From positions 53,949,030 through 54,013,029 of the forward strand of contig CM026395.1 in NCBI GenBank assembly GCA_014843695.1: a stretch of DNA of 64,000 bases. The letters run 5' to 3'. The DNA comes from Archivesica marissinica. Taxonomy: Eukaryota; Mollusca; Bivalvia; Venerida; Vesicomyidae. The notes beneath the pieces are model-generated. The model made no database searches. It was not told the DNA's origin and was given only the letters and a program-made list of their open reading frames with translations. The position numbers and the translations under genes were made by a program. Below, piece after piece: positions 11,586-22,430 of this stretch. How positions within the stretch are numbered: the first letter of the stretch is position 1; each line of letters starts with the position of its first letter.

Positions 11586-12066
11586 TGACATTTGATAACA
11601 GCTCCCCATAACTCAGATTTTGAGATTTCGGCATAGAAATTAATAATTAAAATAACACACCATTTCTATTTTTGCAAACAGAATCTGCGATCGAGTGGTT
11701 ATGCTTATTTACTTCAAAACACTTGCGTGAGCTCACTGCTGTAGGTTTGAATCCCACTAGAGGGGGCATGGTCCCCCTTAAAATTGTTATGGTATAGAAG
11801 CGATTTCATGATTTAATGAGTTTAGACGTATACTTATGTACTGACCTTTCAGCTCTCTAGCAGTCAACATTTTATACAGTAAAGGGATATTTGCATTTTA
11901 TTTATTTAACTTTTCATTTATTTTTTATAGCTTTGGAAATTTTAACCGTGTGCCTCAGTGTGGCTACGGGCCTGCAATTACTGCCCGAGAGGCATCGGGG
12001 ACCGTTCTCCACCAATAACAGCAGGAGAGAATCACGAGATTAACGGAAGTACAATCTAACTGGCTT
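11586..12066. other. Spacer; possible SINE head near 11693-11755
   Basis: AT-rich overall. The interval 11693-11755 has GAGTGGTTATGC (box A-like) and GTAGGTTTGAATCCC (box B-like) at about tRNA spacing, resembling a decayed head of SINE family D read on the plus strand. The body that should follow is not recognisable. No gene is seen. Confidence 0.35.
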
Positions 12067-12072
12067 CATTAA

Positions 12073-12191
12073 CCTTTAGCACGCTGGAGGCGGAAAGGAG
12101 CAGAAATCTGATAACAAATGTGTAATATTTTTTACTTATGACATTTCATTGAAATCATCGGGAGCTCATTTCACCTACAGTGTGCTAAAGG
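12073..12191. mobile_element. Small MITE with CCTTTAGCAC(G/A)CTG ends
   Basis: TTAA at 12069-12072 is followed by CCTTTAGCACGCTG. The right end reads CAGTGTGCTAAAGG followed by TTAT, so the 14-bp terminal repeats differ at one base. The element is 119 bp long and non-coding. The ends resemble the TTAA-flanked MITEs elsewhere in the window, with a decayed right target site. Confidence 0.72.
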
Positions 12192-12195
12192 TTAT

Positions 12196-12700
12196 CATCC
12201 AACATGGCAACCATTAATGTTTCAAATAAAAATTCTAATAATTTTCTAGACATTAAAGATGCAGTCCTCTTCTAAGATGGTTGTTGTTATCATTTAATTG
12301 TACTCATTATAAAACCATTATTACCCAGTAAAGAAAGATATGAAATCAAACACATTTTAATTGTACTCTACTCGAAAAGTATAAAATCTTTTTTGAATGA
12401 CCTAGTTATTCTTTTTTAGAACAAATATTATCCCGAATTTGGCCGAAAATTGTTCGGCTACTATCGCACCACTCATATTCTATTCACATGATCGTAATTT
12501 AAATATGTTCTAAAAATAGCGCACAGCATACAAATTAATATCACCGATCATTTCCGAATGGCTTGTCAATCGTGAGGGATTCGAAAGTTGGCATTTTTTC
12601 ATCCAGTTCCATCCGCCTAGTAAATCCCAATAGCGAAGAACTGAATGCGCGTAAATCATTTTTATCAGGTCTAACTCACATTACACGTATACAACATATA
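12196..12700. other. Spacer without recognised gene
   Basis: AT-rich sequence with no significant open frame, tandem repeat or terminal inverted repeat. Confidence 0.5.
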
Positions 12701-12989
12701 GACGGATATGTAGTCCAGTGGTAACACGCTGGACTGGTAATCCAGGGATCGCAGGTTCGATCTACCGTCTGACCAAAATAAAATTAACAGTCTTTCAGAT
12801 GGGACGTTAAACAGAGGTCTCGTCGGTGCTTTACACCATGCACGTAAAAGAACCAGAGGAGACTCTGGAATGGGTCTCTCTCTGTATCATTGCACTATCC
12901 TCCAAAAATCTAAAATGACTAATCTCTTCCGGAGGCGTCGCTCATATGGGCAACCGGTAGCGACGATAAATAAACGTAAAACACACACA
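12701..12989 (+). mobile_element. tRNA-derived SINE, family A, copy 2
   Basis: Plus-strand copy. The head starts GACGGATATGTAGTCCAGTG. An anticodon-like stem-loop has arms CTGGA and TCCAG around a CTGGTAA loop, and the box B-like sequence is GGTTCGATC. The body includes AGAACCAGAGGAGACTCTGG, whose CCAGAG/CTCTGG arms form a short hairpin. The 3' end is TAAACGTAAAACACACAC. No clear target-site duplication was found, so boundaries rest on alignment with the other three copies. The 41-bp array starts about 14 bp downstream of its tail. Confidence 0.88.
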
Positions 12990-13002
12990 GTGCAATTTCA
13001 CC

Positions 13003-13454
13003 TAACTGAACAGGAATATATCTGTAAGTAAACAGCAGCTGCTTAACTGAACAGGAATATATCTGTAAGTAAACAGCAGCTGCGTAACTGAACAGGAATA
13101 TATCTGTAAGTAAACAGCAGCTGCTTAACTGAACAGGAATATATCTGTAAGTAAACAGCACCTGCGTAACTGAACAGGAATATATTTGTAAGTAAACAGC
13201 AGCTGCTTAACTGAACAGGAATATATCTGTAAGTAAACAGCACCTACGTAACTGAACAGGAATATATCTGTAAGTAAACAGCAGCTGCTTAACTGAACAG
13301 GAATATATCTGTAAGTAAACAGCAGCTGCTTAACTGAACAGGAATATATCTGTAAGTAAACAGCAGCTGCTTAACTGAACAGGAATATATCTGTAAGTAA
13401 ACAGCAGCTGCGTAACTGAACAGGAATATATCTGTAAGTAAACAGCAGCTGCTT
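13003..13454. repeat. 41-bp tandem repeat, 11 copies
   Basis: The unit reads AACTGAACAGGAATATATCT then GTAAGTAAACAGCAGCTGC. GAACAGGAAT recurs at exact 41-bp steps (13008, 13049). Units vary at one or two positions (CTGCTT/CTGCGT, CAGCAG/CAGCAC). Confidence 0.95.
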
Positions 13455-13960
13455 CGTTCATCAAAATTAATCTCATTCAAACATACAATAAAATAAATCT
13501 TTAAGACGTGAACGATACACGTTGCGGCTTAACACGTTGGGGCTAAGCCGCAACAGACGATAACCTCACTTTAAGTGACCTCAGACGGGCAGACCTATAT
13601 AAACACTAATCTGCAAACAGCATAGATGTAAGCCGTCTGATCAGGCTCTACGCGGCTGATCTGGATCTTTGTTGTTTGCACATTCCTTCCAAAAACCACT
13701 AGGATATTGGGTGTGATAGACAAAGTTGACTATAAGTTTATCGAGTAATAACATAGTTTTGTGAATTTAACAGACATATGGCTTTCCATAATTTTATTAT
13801 CTACCCCCTTTAATGGACATGTTTCTACAAAGTACATTGTTATTCCAAAATATCAAGTGAGAAATGTCAACAGTTACTTTAAACAATTGTACAAATAGAC
13901 ACAACATAATGTTAACTCATGGCATACTGCTCCTAATCACTACATAGAGACTACTGTATC
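13455..13960. other. Spacer with a hairpin and a solo MITE hairpin
   Basis: A perfect inverted repeat, GTTGCGGCTTA to TAAGCCGCAAC, spans 13521-13554 with a 12-base loop. The interval 13612-13678 is described separately. The remainder is AT-rich sequence without a recognised gene. Confidence 0.6.
13612..13678. mobile_element. Solo hairpin related to the hairpin MITEs
   Basis: It starts GCAAACAGCATAGATG and ends GGATCTTTGTTGTTTGC, with CTGATCAGGCTC and GGCTGATCTGGATC inside. This matches the hairpin module of the MITEs at 1336 and 55106. Terminal repeats and TTAA sites are not recognisable here, so it is a decayed or rearranged relic. Confidence 0.6.
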
Positions 13961-14697
13961 AAATGTCACTCAGTATGTCTGTCACACATACATCCTTCAC
14001 CCCACAGCATAGCCTGCATACTGTACCATTCAAATGTCACTCACTATGTCTGTCACACATACATCCTTCACCCTGCATGCAGCATAGCCTACATACTGTA
14101 ACATTCAAATGCCACTCACTATGTCTGTCACACATACATCCTTCACCCTGCATGCAGTATAGCCTACATACTGTAACATTCAAATGTCACTCACTATGTC
14201 TGTCACACATACATCCTTCACCCTGCAGCATAGCCTGCATACTGTACCATTCAAATGTCACTCAGTATGTCTGTCACACATACATCCTTCACCCTGCAGT
14301 ATAGCCTGCATACTGTACCATTCAAATGTCACTCAGTATGTCTGTCACACATACATCCTTCAGCCTGCAGTATAGCCTGCATACTGTACCATTCAAATGT
14401 CACTCAGTATGTCTGTCATACATACATCCTTCACCCTGCAGTATAGCCTACATACTGTACCATTCAAATGTCACTCAGTATGTCTGTCACACATACATCC
14501 TTCACCCTGCAGTATAGCCTACATACTGTACCATTCAAACTTCACTCAGTATAGCCTGCATACTGTACCATTCAAATGTCACTCAGTATGTCTGTCACAC
14601 ATACATCCTTCACCCTGCAGTATTGCCTACATACTGTACCATTCAAACTTCACTCAGTATAGCCTGCATACTGTACCATTCAAATGTCACACATACA
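13961..14697. repeat. 71-bp tandem repeat, about 10 copies
   Basis: The unit contains CACTCAGTATGTCTGTCACA, CATACATCCTTCACCCTGCA and TAGCCTGCATACTGTACC. Spacing is 71 bp for most units; the last few are shortened. The segment AGCCT(G/A)CATACTGT is shared with the two arrays that follow directly. Confidence 0.93.
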
Positions 14698-14699
14698 AT

Positions 14700-15320
14700 C
14701 TTTCAATCTGCATACTGTGTTCAATGCAATGTGTTAATCTGCATACTGTGTTTGGTTGCTATGTGTTAATCTGCATTCTGTGTTGAATGCAATGTGTTAA
14801 TTTGCATAATGTGTTGGTTGCAATGTGTTAATTTGCATAATGTGTTGGTTGCAATGTGTTAATCTGCATACTGTGTTGGTTGAAATGTGTTAGTCTGCAT
14901 ATTGTGTTGGTTGCTATGCGATAGTCTGCATACTGTGTTGGATGCAATGTGTTAGTCTGCATACCGTGTTGGTTGCTATGTGTTAGTCTGCATACTGTGT
15001 TGGTTGCTATGTTTTAGTCTGCATACTGTGTTGGTTGTTATGTGATAGTCTGCATACTGTGTTGGTTGCTATGTGATAATCTGCATACTGTGTTGGTTGC
15101 TATGTGCTAGCCTACATGCTGTGTTGGTTGCAATATGTTAGTCTGTATACTGTGTTGGTTGCTATGTGCTGGCCTATATACTGTGTTGGTTGCTATGTGC
15201 TGGCCTATTTACTGTGTTGGTTGCTATGTGCTGGCCTATATACTGTGTTGGTTGCTATGTGTTAGCCTGCATATGGTGTCAGATGCTATGTGTTAGTCTG
15301 TATAATGTTTCGGGTGCTAA
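14700..15320. repeat. 31-bp tandem repeat, about 20 copies
   Basis: The unit is close to AGTCTGCATACTGTGTTGGT then TGCTATGTGTT, at 31-bp spacing (for example 15018 and 15049). It abuts the 71-bp array on the left and grades into the 34-bp array on the right without a unique spacer. Units are more divergent than in neighbouring arrays. Confidence 0.9.
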
Positions 15321-16405
15321 GTGCTGGCCTACATACTGTGTCGGGTGCTACAGTGGTATAGCCTACATACTGTGTCGGCTACTACAGTGGTATAGCCTAC
15401 ATACTGTGTCGGCTGCTACAGTGGCAACCACAACCCACACCATAGCCTACATACTGTGTCGGGTGCTACAGTGGTATAGCCTACATACTGTGTCGGGTGC
15501 TACAGTGGTGCAGCCTACATACTGTGTCGGGTGCTACAGTGGTGCAGCCTACATACTGTGTCGGATGCTACAGTGGTGTAGCCTACATACTGTGTCGGGT
15601 GCTAGTGGTATAGCCTACATACTGTGTCGGGTGCTACAGTGGTGCAGCCTACATACTGTGTCGGGTGCTACAGTGGTGCAGCCTACATACTGTGTCGGAT
15701 GCTACAGTGGTGTAGCCTGTATACTGTGTCGGCTGCTACAGTGGTGTAGCCTACATACTGTGTTGGGTGCTATAGTGGTATAGCCTACATACTGTGTTGG
15801 GTGCTATAGTGGTGCAGCCTACATACTGTGTCGGGTGCTAAAGTGGTGTAGCCTACACACTGTGTTGACTGCTACAGTGGTATAGCCTACATACTGTGTC
15901 GGCTACTACAGTGGTATAGCCTACATACTGTGTCGGGTGCTAAAGTGGTGTAGCCTACACACTGTGTTGACTGCTACAGTGGTATAGCCTACATACTGTG
16001 TCGGCTGCTACAGTGGCATAGCCTACATACTGTGTCGGGTGCTACAGTGGTATAGCCTACATACTGTGTCGGGTGCTACAGTGGTATAGCCTACATACTG
16101 TGTCGGGTGCTACAGTGGTGCAGCCTACATACTGTGTCGGGTGCTACAGTGGTGCAGCCTACATACTGTGTCGGATGCTACAGTGGTGTAGCCTGTATAC
16201 TGTGTCAGCTGCTACAGTGGTGTAGCCTACATACTGTGTCGGCTACTACAGTGGTATAGCCTACATACTGTGTCAGCTACTACAGTGGTATAGCCTACAT
16301 ACTGTGTCGGCTACTACAGTGGTATAGCCTACATACTGTGTCGGATGCTACAGTGGTGTAGCCTGCATACAGTGTCGGCTGCTACATTGGTGTAGCCTGT
16401 ATACA
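15321..16405. repeat. 34-bp tandem repeat, about 32 copies
   Basis: The unit reads TAGCCTACATACTGTGTCGG then GTGCTACAGTGGTA, repeating every 34 bp (15481, 15515). It is related to the preceding 31-bp unit through CATACTGTGT and TGCTA. Blocks of several units recur, for example a TGTTGACTGCTACAGTGG pair near 15865 and 15970. Long open frames here arise because the unit lacks stops in one frame. Confidence 0.93.
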
Positions 16406-16885
16406 GTGCCTGCCGGCTGACACATCCTACAGTGTTTTATGTTGGCTGCTATGACTAGATGTCTCTCCTACATAATAAAGTATTTGGTATTGATCACCTA
16501 CGTGGTTATGTGGTTATCACGACTGTATTAGACTGGATTTGCATCAAATGAAATCCCTGTAGTTAACGTGGCTAGCCGATACTACATGAATGCACTTAAG
16601 GAAAGGATGTACAAGTACTCCCCTTCATTTCCCTCTGCATATAAATACATTATGTAGGTTTCATGTGGCAAATCTAGTGTTTTATGTCTGTTGTTTATGG
16701 AAGAGGGGGGTTTATGGAAGAGGGGCGTTTACGGTGCTCAAACACGCTTTAGTTTATATGGCACCCGACTTAGATGAAAAATAGTTTCAATGTCATAAAG
16801 ATAAATATATGAGGTTTGAAACTAAAACTTTCACACCTGCTGAAATCACAAGGGATACAGCAAAGCATTTTTATATACCACTGTA
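16406..16885. other. Spacer without recognised gene
   Basis: Mostly single-copy-looking sequence. A 64-codon open frame at 16590-16784 has no recognisable feature. No SINE or MITE was seen. Confidence 0.5.
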
Positions 16886-18150
16886 TCTCCATACATACTT
16901 GTTAACCCTGTCTCACATAGAGATTTTGGCTAATATACTACTATATCTCCATATATCCTTGTTAATCCTGTCTCACATAGAGATTTAGTCTAATATACTG
17001 CTATATCTCCATACATACTTTAACCCTGTCTCACATAGAGATTTAGTCTAATATACTGCTATATCTCCATACATACTTTAACCCTATCTCACATAGAGAT
17101 TTAGTCTAATATACTACCAAAACTCCATACACACTTTAACCCTGTCTCACATAGAGATTTAGTCTAATATACTACTATATCTCCATATATCACATAGAGA
17201 TTTAGTCTAATATACTACTATATCTCCATACATACTTTAACCCTGTCTCACATAGAGATTTAGACTAATATACTACTATATCTCCATATATACTTTAACC
17301 CTGTCTCACATAGAGATTTAGTCTAATATACTACTATATCTCCATACATACTTTAACCCTGTCTCACATAGAGATTTAGACTAATATACTACTATATCTC
17401 CATACATACTTTAACCCTGTCTCACATAGAGATTTAGACTAATATACTACTATATCTCCATACATACTTTAACCCTGTCTCACATAGAGATTTAGTCTAA
17501 TATACTACTATATCTCCATACATACTTTAACCCTGTCTCACATAGAGATTTAGTCTAATATACTACTATATCTCCATACATACTTTAACCCTGTCTCACA
17601 TAGAGATTTAGTCTAATATACTACTATATCTCCATACATACTTTAACCCTGTCTCACATAGAGATTTAGTCTAATATACTACTATATCTCCATACATACT
17701 TTAACCCTGTCTCACATAGAGATTTAGTCTAATATACTACTATATCTCCATACATACTTTAACCCTGTCTCACATAGAGATTTAATCTAATATACTACTA
17801 TATCTCCATACATACTTTAACCCTGTCTCACATAGAGATTTAGGCTAATATACTACTATATCTCCATACATACTTTAACCCTGTCTCACATAGAGATTTA
17901 GGCTAATATACTACTATATCTCCATACATACCCTGTCTCACATAGAGATTTAGGCTAATATACTACTATATCTCCATACATACTTGTTAACCCTGTCTCA
18001 CATAGAGATTTAGACTAATATACTATTATATCTCCATACATACTTGTTAACCCTGTCCCACATAGAGATTTAGACTAATATACTACTATATCTCCATACA
18101 TACTTTAACCCTGTCTCACATAGAGATTTAGACTAATACCGTATACAACT
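16886..18150. repeat. 58-bp satellite, about 22 copies (first block)
   Basis: The unit reads TTAACCCTGTCTCACATAGA, then GATTTAGTCTAATATACTAC and TATATCTCCATACATACT. Most units are 58 bp. It shares CATAGAGATTTAG and ATATCTCCATAC with the 85-bp satellite at 19784-21600 and is the same family as the block at 60281-64000. Confidence 0.95.
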
Positions 18151-18314
18151 ATAACTCCATTTTGTTAATTTGACCTAGTGACCTAGTTATTTTATGAAAA
18201 TTGATATTCAAAAGGATCCAAATGACCAACTTTGAACAACATCCAGTAAAAATAAAGTTGATAGTGCTTACACAATGATGGTATTTTGCTTGACGTAGGT
18301 TACCTCCTTTTTTC
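18151..18314. other. Spacer between two arrays
   Basis: Short AT-rich stretch containing TTTGACCTAGTGACCTAG, a phrase typical of dispersed repeat tails. No gene seen. Confidence 0.4.
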
Positions 18315-18552
18315 TGCTGCTAATTGACAGGAAACTATAGCTGCTGCTAATTGACAGGAAACTATAGCTGCTGCTAATTGACAGGAAACTATAGCTGCTG
18401 CTAATTGACAGGAAACTATAACTGCTGCTAATTGATAGGAAACTATAGCTGCTGCTAATTGATAGGAAACTATAGCTGCTGCTAATTGACAGGAAACTAT
18501 AGCTGCTGCTAATTGACAGGAAACTATAGCTGCTGCTAATTGACAGGAAACT
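18315..18552. repeat. 27-bp tandem repeat, about 9 copies
   Basis: The unit is CTGCTGCTAATTGACAGG then AAACTATAG. Copies are nearly identical, with a TTGATAGG variant in two. The unit is 9 codons long, which explains the 97-codon minus-strand open frame (SISSSYSFL repeats); it is not called as a gene. Confidence 0.95.
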
Positions 18553-18857
18553 GGCTATCATTAAAATGTAACTTTTGGTAAAATTTGAACAAAATTGGAT
18601 TTTAAAAAAATAGAGCTACTACGGTATTTACAAGCTCTCCATTAACTTGACTTAGTAGCAGAGTTTCCTTTGTCTATAAATAAGAGTAATTATTGAAAGG
18701 AACCAAGCCTTTCATTAAATTAAATTTGTAACAAGTAAAGTTTGAACTGAATCCAATGAAAAATAGACTGGATGGACACAAATCGCTCACAATACCTAAC
18801 TTTGAGGCTTCTCAGATTAGATAAACATGCAACTTCGACCATGGTTGACAAAGTTTA
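18553..18857. other. Spacer without recognised gene
   Basis: AT-rich sequence with no supported gene. The last 15 bases (18843-18857) are the left target-site duplication of the SINE that follows. Confidence 0.5.
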
Positions 18858-19098
18858 AATTTTATTTATTTTACAACAATTGCGAAGCAAGTTCTAACAA
18901 CTTATATTAATCACTCTCGTTGGCGCGGATGAAAGCATATATGTGGTCATTCGTGTGGGAGGAAACCGAAGTACTCGGAGAAAGCCCACCTGTCCGATCT
19001 GGCGACGACCGTACCATCTCACATACTTCCCGGTCCGAGGATCTAATCCGGGTTGCATTGGTGAGAAGCAAGCGTGCTAACCACTTCGCTAATCGGAC
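18858..19098 (-). mobile_element. tRNA-derived SINE, family B, copy 1
   Basis: On the minus strand the head is GTCCGATTAGCGAAGTGG with a box B-like GGATTAGATCC. The body has GTGAGATGGTACGG and TCCTCCCACACG, and the 3' tail is GAGAGTGATTAATATAAGTT followed by GCTTCGCAATTG. Flanking sequences GGTTGACAAAGTTTA (18843-18857) and GGTTGAACAAACTTA (19099-19113) look like an aged target-site duplication. No protein coding; the 64-codon frame across it is a by-product. Confidence 0.85.
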
Positions 19099-19309
19099 GG
19101 TTGAACAAACTTAGCTCTTGGTTTTTACAAAAATCGCAAATTAACAAACAAAAATGAAGATTTCATCAAAATGACAGATATGTAGATGACACCCTAACGA
19201 AATTACATGAACTTGTAACCAAGTTTGAATAAAATCCAATGAGTTGCCATAGTGATAGTGTTTATAAGCAAATGTTAAAAGACAAATACTCCTACAAGTG
19301 AGTAATTAA

Positions 19310-19465
19310 CCCCTTGCATGCTGAGTAAATAAAATCATATTTGCAAACAACATAGATCCAGATCAGACGTGGCATCAGGATCTATGTTGTTTGCTATTTA
19401 GCCAAGTGTTTTAGCTCCACTATCCGAATTGCAAGTGATTTTATTTGCCGCTAGAGTGCAAAGGG
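19310..19465. mobile_element. Hairpin MITE with TTAACCCCTTGCA-type ends
   Basis: TTAA (19306-19309) precedes CCCCTTGCATGCTG. The right end, reversed, reads CCCTTTGCACTCTA, followed by TTAT. Similarity between the ends extends inward through AAATAAAATCA for about 40 bp. The centre holds a hairpin at 19343-19394 (GCAAACAACATAGATCC opposite GGATCTATGTTGTTTGC) followed by TAGCCAAGTGTTTTAGC, which resembles the linker of the MITE at 55106. Same hairpin core, different terminal repeats. Confidence 0.8.
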
Positions 19466-19779
19466 TTATGTGGCTCCCGATTGTTCCCTCTATTGTTCTA
19501 TCTGCCACAACAGAGTATTTAAAACGACATACGCTTTTAGCTTTCAGTTTAATCTACATATCACAATATAAAATGTATGCTTCTGTATATTTCTCAATGT
19601 ATATTACATGTATCCTGATAGATAAATATGTCTAAACCAGAACAACATAAGAGCTAACCTAAAAGGACAATGACCTATTGTTCTCATAGCAACATAATAC
19701 GCCTATGTGTGTGTACCAATGAAAAATGTGTCGACCAATCTCACATTGAGCCATCACCTCATAAAATTATGATCTAAAT
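19466..19779. other. Spacer without recognised gene
   Basis: AT-rich sequence; a 68-codon open frame at 19429-19635 has no recognisable domain and starts inside the MITE. Confidence 0.5.
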
Positions 19780-19783
19780 ATAA

Positions 19784-21600
19784 CCCTTTCCTTCATAGAG
19801 ATTTAGGTTAATATACTATTATATCTCCATACAACGACAGCCATTTAACCCTTTCCTTCATAGAGATTTAGGTTAATATACTATTATATCTCCATACAAA
19901 CGACAGCCATTTCTACAGTGAAACCTGCCTTAACCCTTTCCTTCATAGAGATTTAGGTTAATATACTATTATATCTCCATACAAACGACAGCCATTTCTA
20001 CATTCAAACCTGCCTTAACCCTTTCCTTCATAGAGATTTAGGTTAATATACTATTATATCTCCATACAAAAGACAGCCATTTCTACAGTGAAACCTGCCC
20101 TAACCTTTCCTTCATAGAGATTTAGGTTAATATACTATTATATCTCCATACAAAAGACAGCCATTTCTACAGTGAAACCTGCCTTAACCTTTCCTTCATA
20201 GAGATTTAGGTTAATATACTATTATATCTCCATACAAAAGACAGCCATTTCTACAGTGAAACCTGCCTTAACCTTTCCTTCATAGAGATTTAGGTTAATA
20301 TACTATATCTCCATACAAACGACAGCCATTTCTACAGTCAAACCTGCCTTAACCCTTTCGTTCATAGAGATTTAGGTTAATATACTATTATATCTCCATA
20401 CAAACGACAGCCATTTCTACAGTCAAACCTGCCTTAACCCTTTCGTTCATAGAGATTTAGGTTAATATACTATTATATCTCCACACAAACGACAGCCATT
20501 TCTACAGTCAAACCTGCCTTTACCCTTTCCTTCATAGCGATTTAGGTTAATATACTATTATATCTCCATACAAACGACAGCCATTTCTACAGTGAAACCT
20601 GCCTTAACCCTTTCCTTCATAGAGATTTAGGTTAATATACTATTATATCTCCATACAAACGACAGCCATTTCTACAGTGAAACCTGCATTAACCTTTCCT
20701 TCATAGAGATTTAGGTTAATACACTATTATATCTCCATAAAACGTCAGCCATTTCTACAGTCAAACCTGCCTTAACCCTTTCGTTCATAGAGATTTAGGT
20801 TAATATACTATTATATCTCCATACAAACGACAGCCATTTCTACAGTCAAACCTGCCTTAACCCTTTCGTTCATAGAGATTTAGGTTAATATACTATTATA
20901 TCTCCATACAAACGACAGCCATTTCTACAGTGAAACCTGCCTTAACCCTTTCGTTCATAGAGATTTAGGTTAATATACTATTATATCTCCATACAAACGA
21001 CAGCCATTTCTACAGTCAAACCTGCCTTAACCCTTTCCTTCATAGAGTTTTTGGTTAATATACTATTATATCTCCATACAAACGACAGCCATTTCTACAG
21101 TGAAACCTGCATTAACCTTTCCTTCATAGAGATTTAGGTTAATACACTATTATATCTCCATAAAACGTCAGCCATTTCTACAGTCAAACCTGCCTTAACC
21201 CTTTCGTTCATAGAGATTTAGGTTAATATACTATTATATCTCCATACAAACGACAGCCATTTCTACAGTCAAACCTGCCTTAACCCTTTCGTTCATAGAG
21301 ATTTAGGTTAATATACTATTATATCTCCATACAAACGACAGCCATTTCTACAGTCAAACCTGCCTTAACCCTTTCGTTCATAGAGATTTAGGTTAATATA
21401 CTATTATATCTCCATACAAACGACAGCCATTTCTAGTCAAACCTGCCTTAACCCTTTCGTTCATAGAGATTTAGGTTAATATACTATTATATCTCCATAC
21501 AAACGACAGCCATTTCTACAGTCAAACCTGCCGTAACCCTTTCCTTCATAGAGATTTAGGTTAATATACTATTATATCTCCATACAAACGACTGCCATTT
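19784..21600. repeat. 85-bp satellite, about 21 copies
   Basis: The unit runs TTAACCCTTTCCTTCATAGA, GATTTAGGTTAATATACT, ATTATATCTCCATAC, AAACGACAGCCATTTCTACA and GTCAAACCTGCC. The first two-thirds match the 58-bp satellite. The last ~27 bp are specific to this array and include ACAGTCAAACCTGCCTTAA, which resembles the start of the insertion near 59495. CTTTCC/CTTTCG and GTGAAACC/GTCAAACC variants occur in blocks. Confidence 0.95.
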
Positions 21601-21860
21601 AGCTATCATGCAGTGGATAATTAGTCGCCATATCTATACCACCTCCATAGATATTACTGGAACTACTTTATTATGAACCTTGGTTTGACTACTACATTGG
21701 TAATATATGTCGTATTGGAAATGGCGTCAAGAGTTCTATGAGGGAAAGGGTCAATGTATGTCGTATTGGTAATGGCGTCAAGAGGTGCTTCTATGAGGGA
21801 AAGGGTCAATGTATGTCATATTAGAAATGGCATCAAGAGGTGCTTCTATGAGGGAAAGGG
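19784..21860. mobile_element. MITE-like element with both ends tandemly amplified
   Basis: The left end is CCCTTTCCTTCATAG (after ATAA). The right end is CTATGAGGGAAAGGG (before TTAG), so the outer 15 bp are inverted repeats differing at one base. The left terminal region is reiterated as the 85-bp satellite up to 21600, followed by about 110 bp of unique sequence. The right terminal region is reiterated as 55-bp units (AGGGAAAGGG at 21741, 21796, 21851). The target-site remnants are imperfect relative to TTAA. Non-coding. Confidence 0.7.
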
Positions 21861-21864
21861 TTAG

Positions 21865-22430
21865 TATAAGATGTCACCTGCCCTATATAATCTTAACAAG
21901 CTGAAAAATAAATATGTTGGCTGTTGATTTTCAATATTTTAGATTCATAAACATGATTTGGTTCCACAGTAGAATCGGCTCCATTGGGGAGTCTACTGTG
22001 CTGCCAAACATGTTTTTTGAAGAGAGAAAAATAATCATTTTAAAATCAGTGGACAACAAACAACTTTGCGCGTTTCCAGCGTTTTAAGGGTTAAGACAAA
22101 ATTTCATTGAGAATCGAGCAATAATTTGGCCTTTCAGATTTAATTCATTGAAAGGTTGATATTTATTTAACTGCAGCTGACTGGCAGTATTAATGACTGA
22201 ATCAAATGTATTTTATTATTTCCTTTCCAAAATGGTTATTGTGTAATCCTGATGAAAAACAAAATATAAAAGTACTCCACAGATACTTTGATTCGTGTCC
22301 CAATAAACCATAACCTACAAAATTATGCACGACATGCAATTAATTATGCATTGAACATACTGTAATTAAATGTGTACTTGGCATGCAACAGCAGCTTACT
22401 TATTGTCGTCTTACAGTCCCAACAATATTA
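21865..22430. other. Spacer without recognised gene
   Basis: AT-rich sequence. An inverted pair, CAGTAGAATCGGC and GGGGAGTCTACTGTG, is near 21969-22001. GGGTTAA near 22088 may be a lone MITE end. No gene seen. Confidence 0.45.

Noticed and set aside
12701..12775. Functional tRNA (anticodon arm with CTGGTAA loop)
   Set aside because: The same head recurs at three other places joined to the same 200-bp body, so it is a SINE head.
16886..18150. Telomere-like repeat because of TTAACCC
   Set aside because: TTAACCC occurs once per 58 bp, not as tandem hexamers; it is part of a satellite or MITE end.
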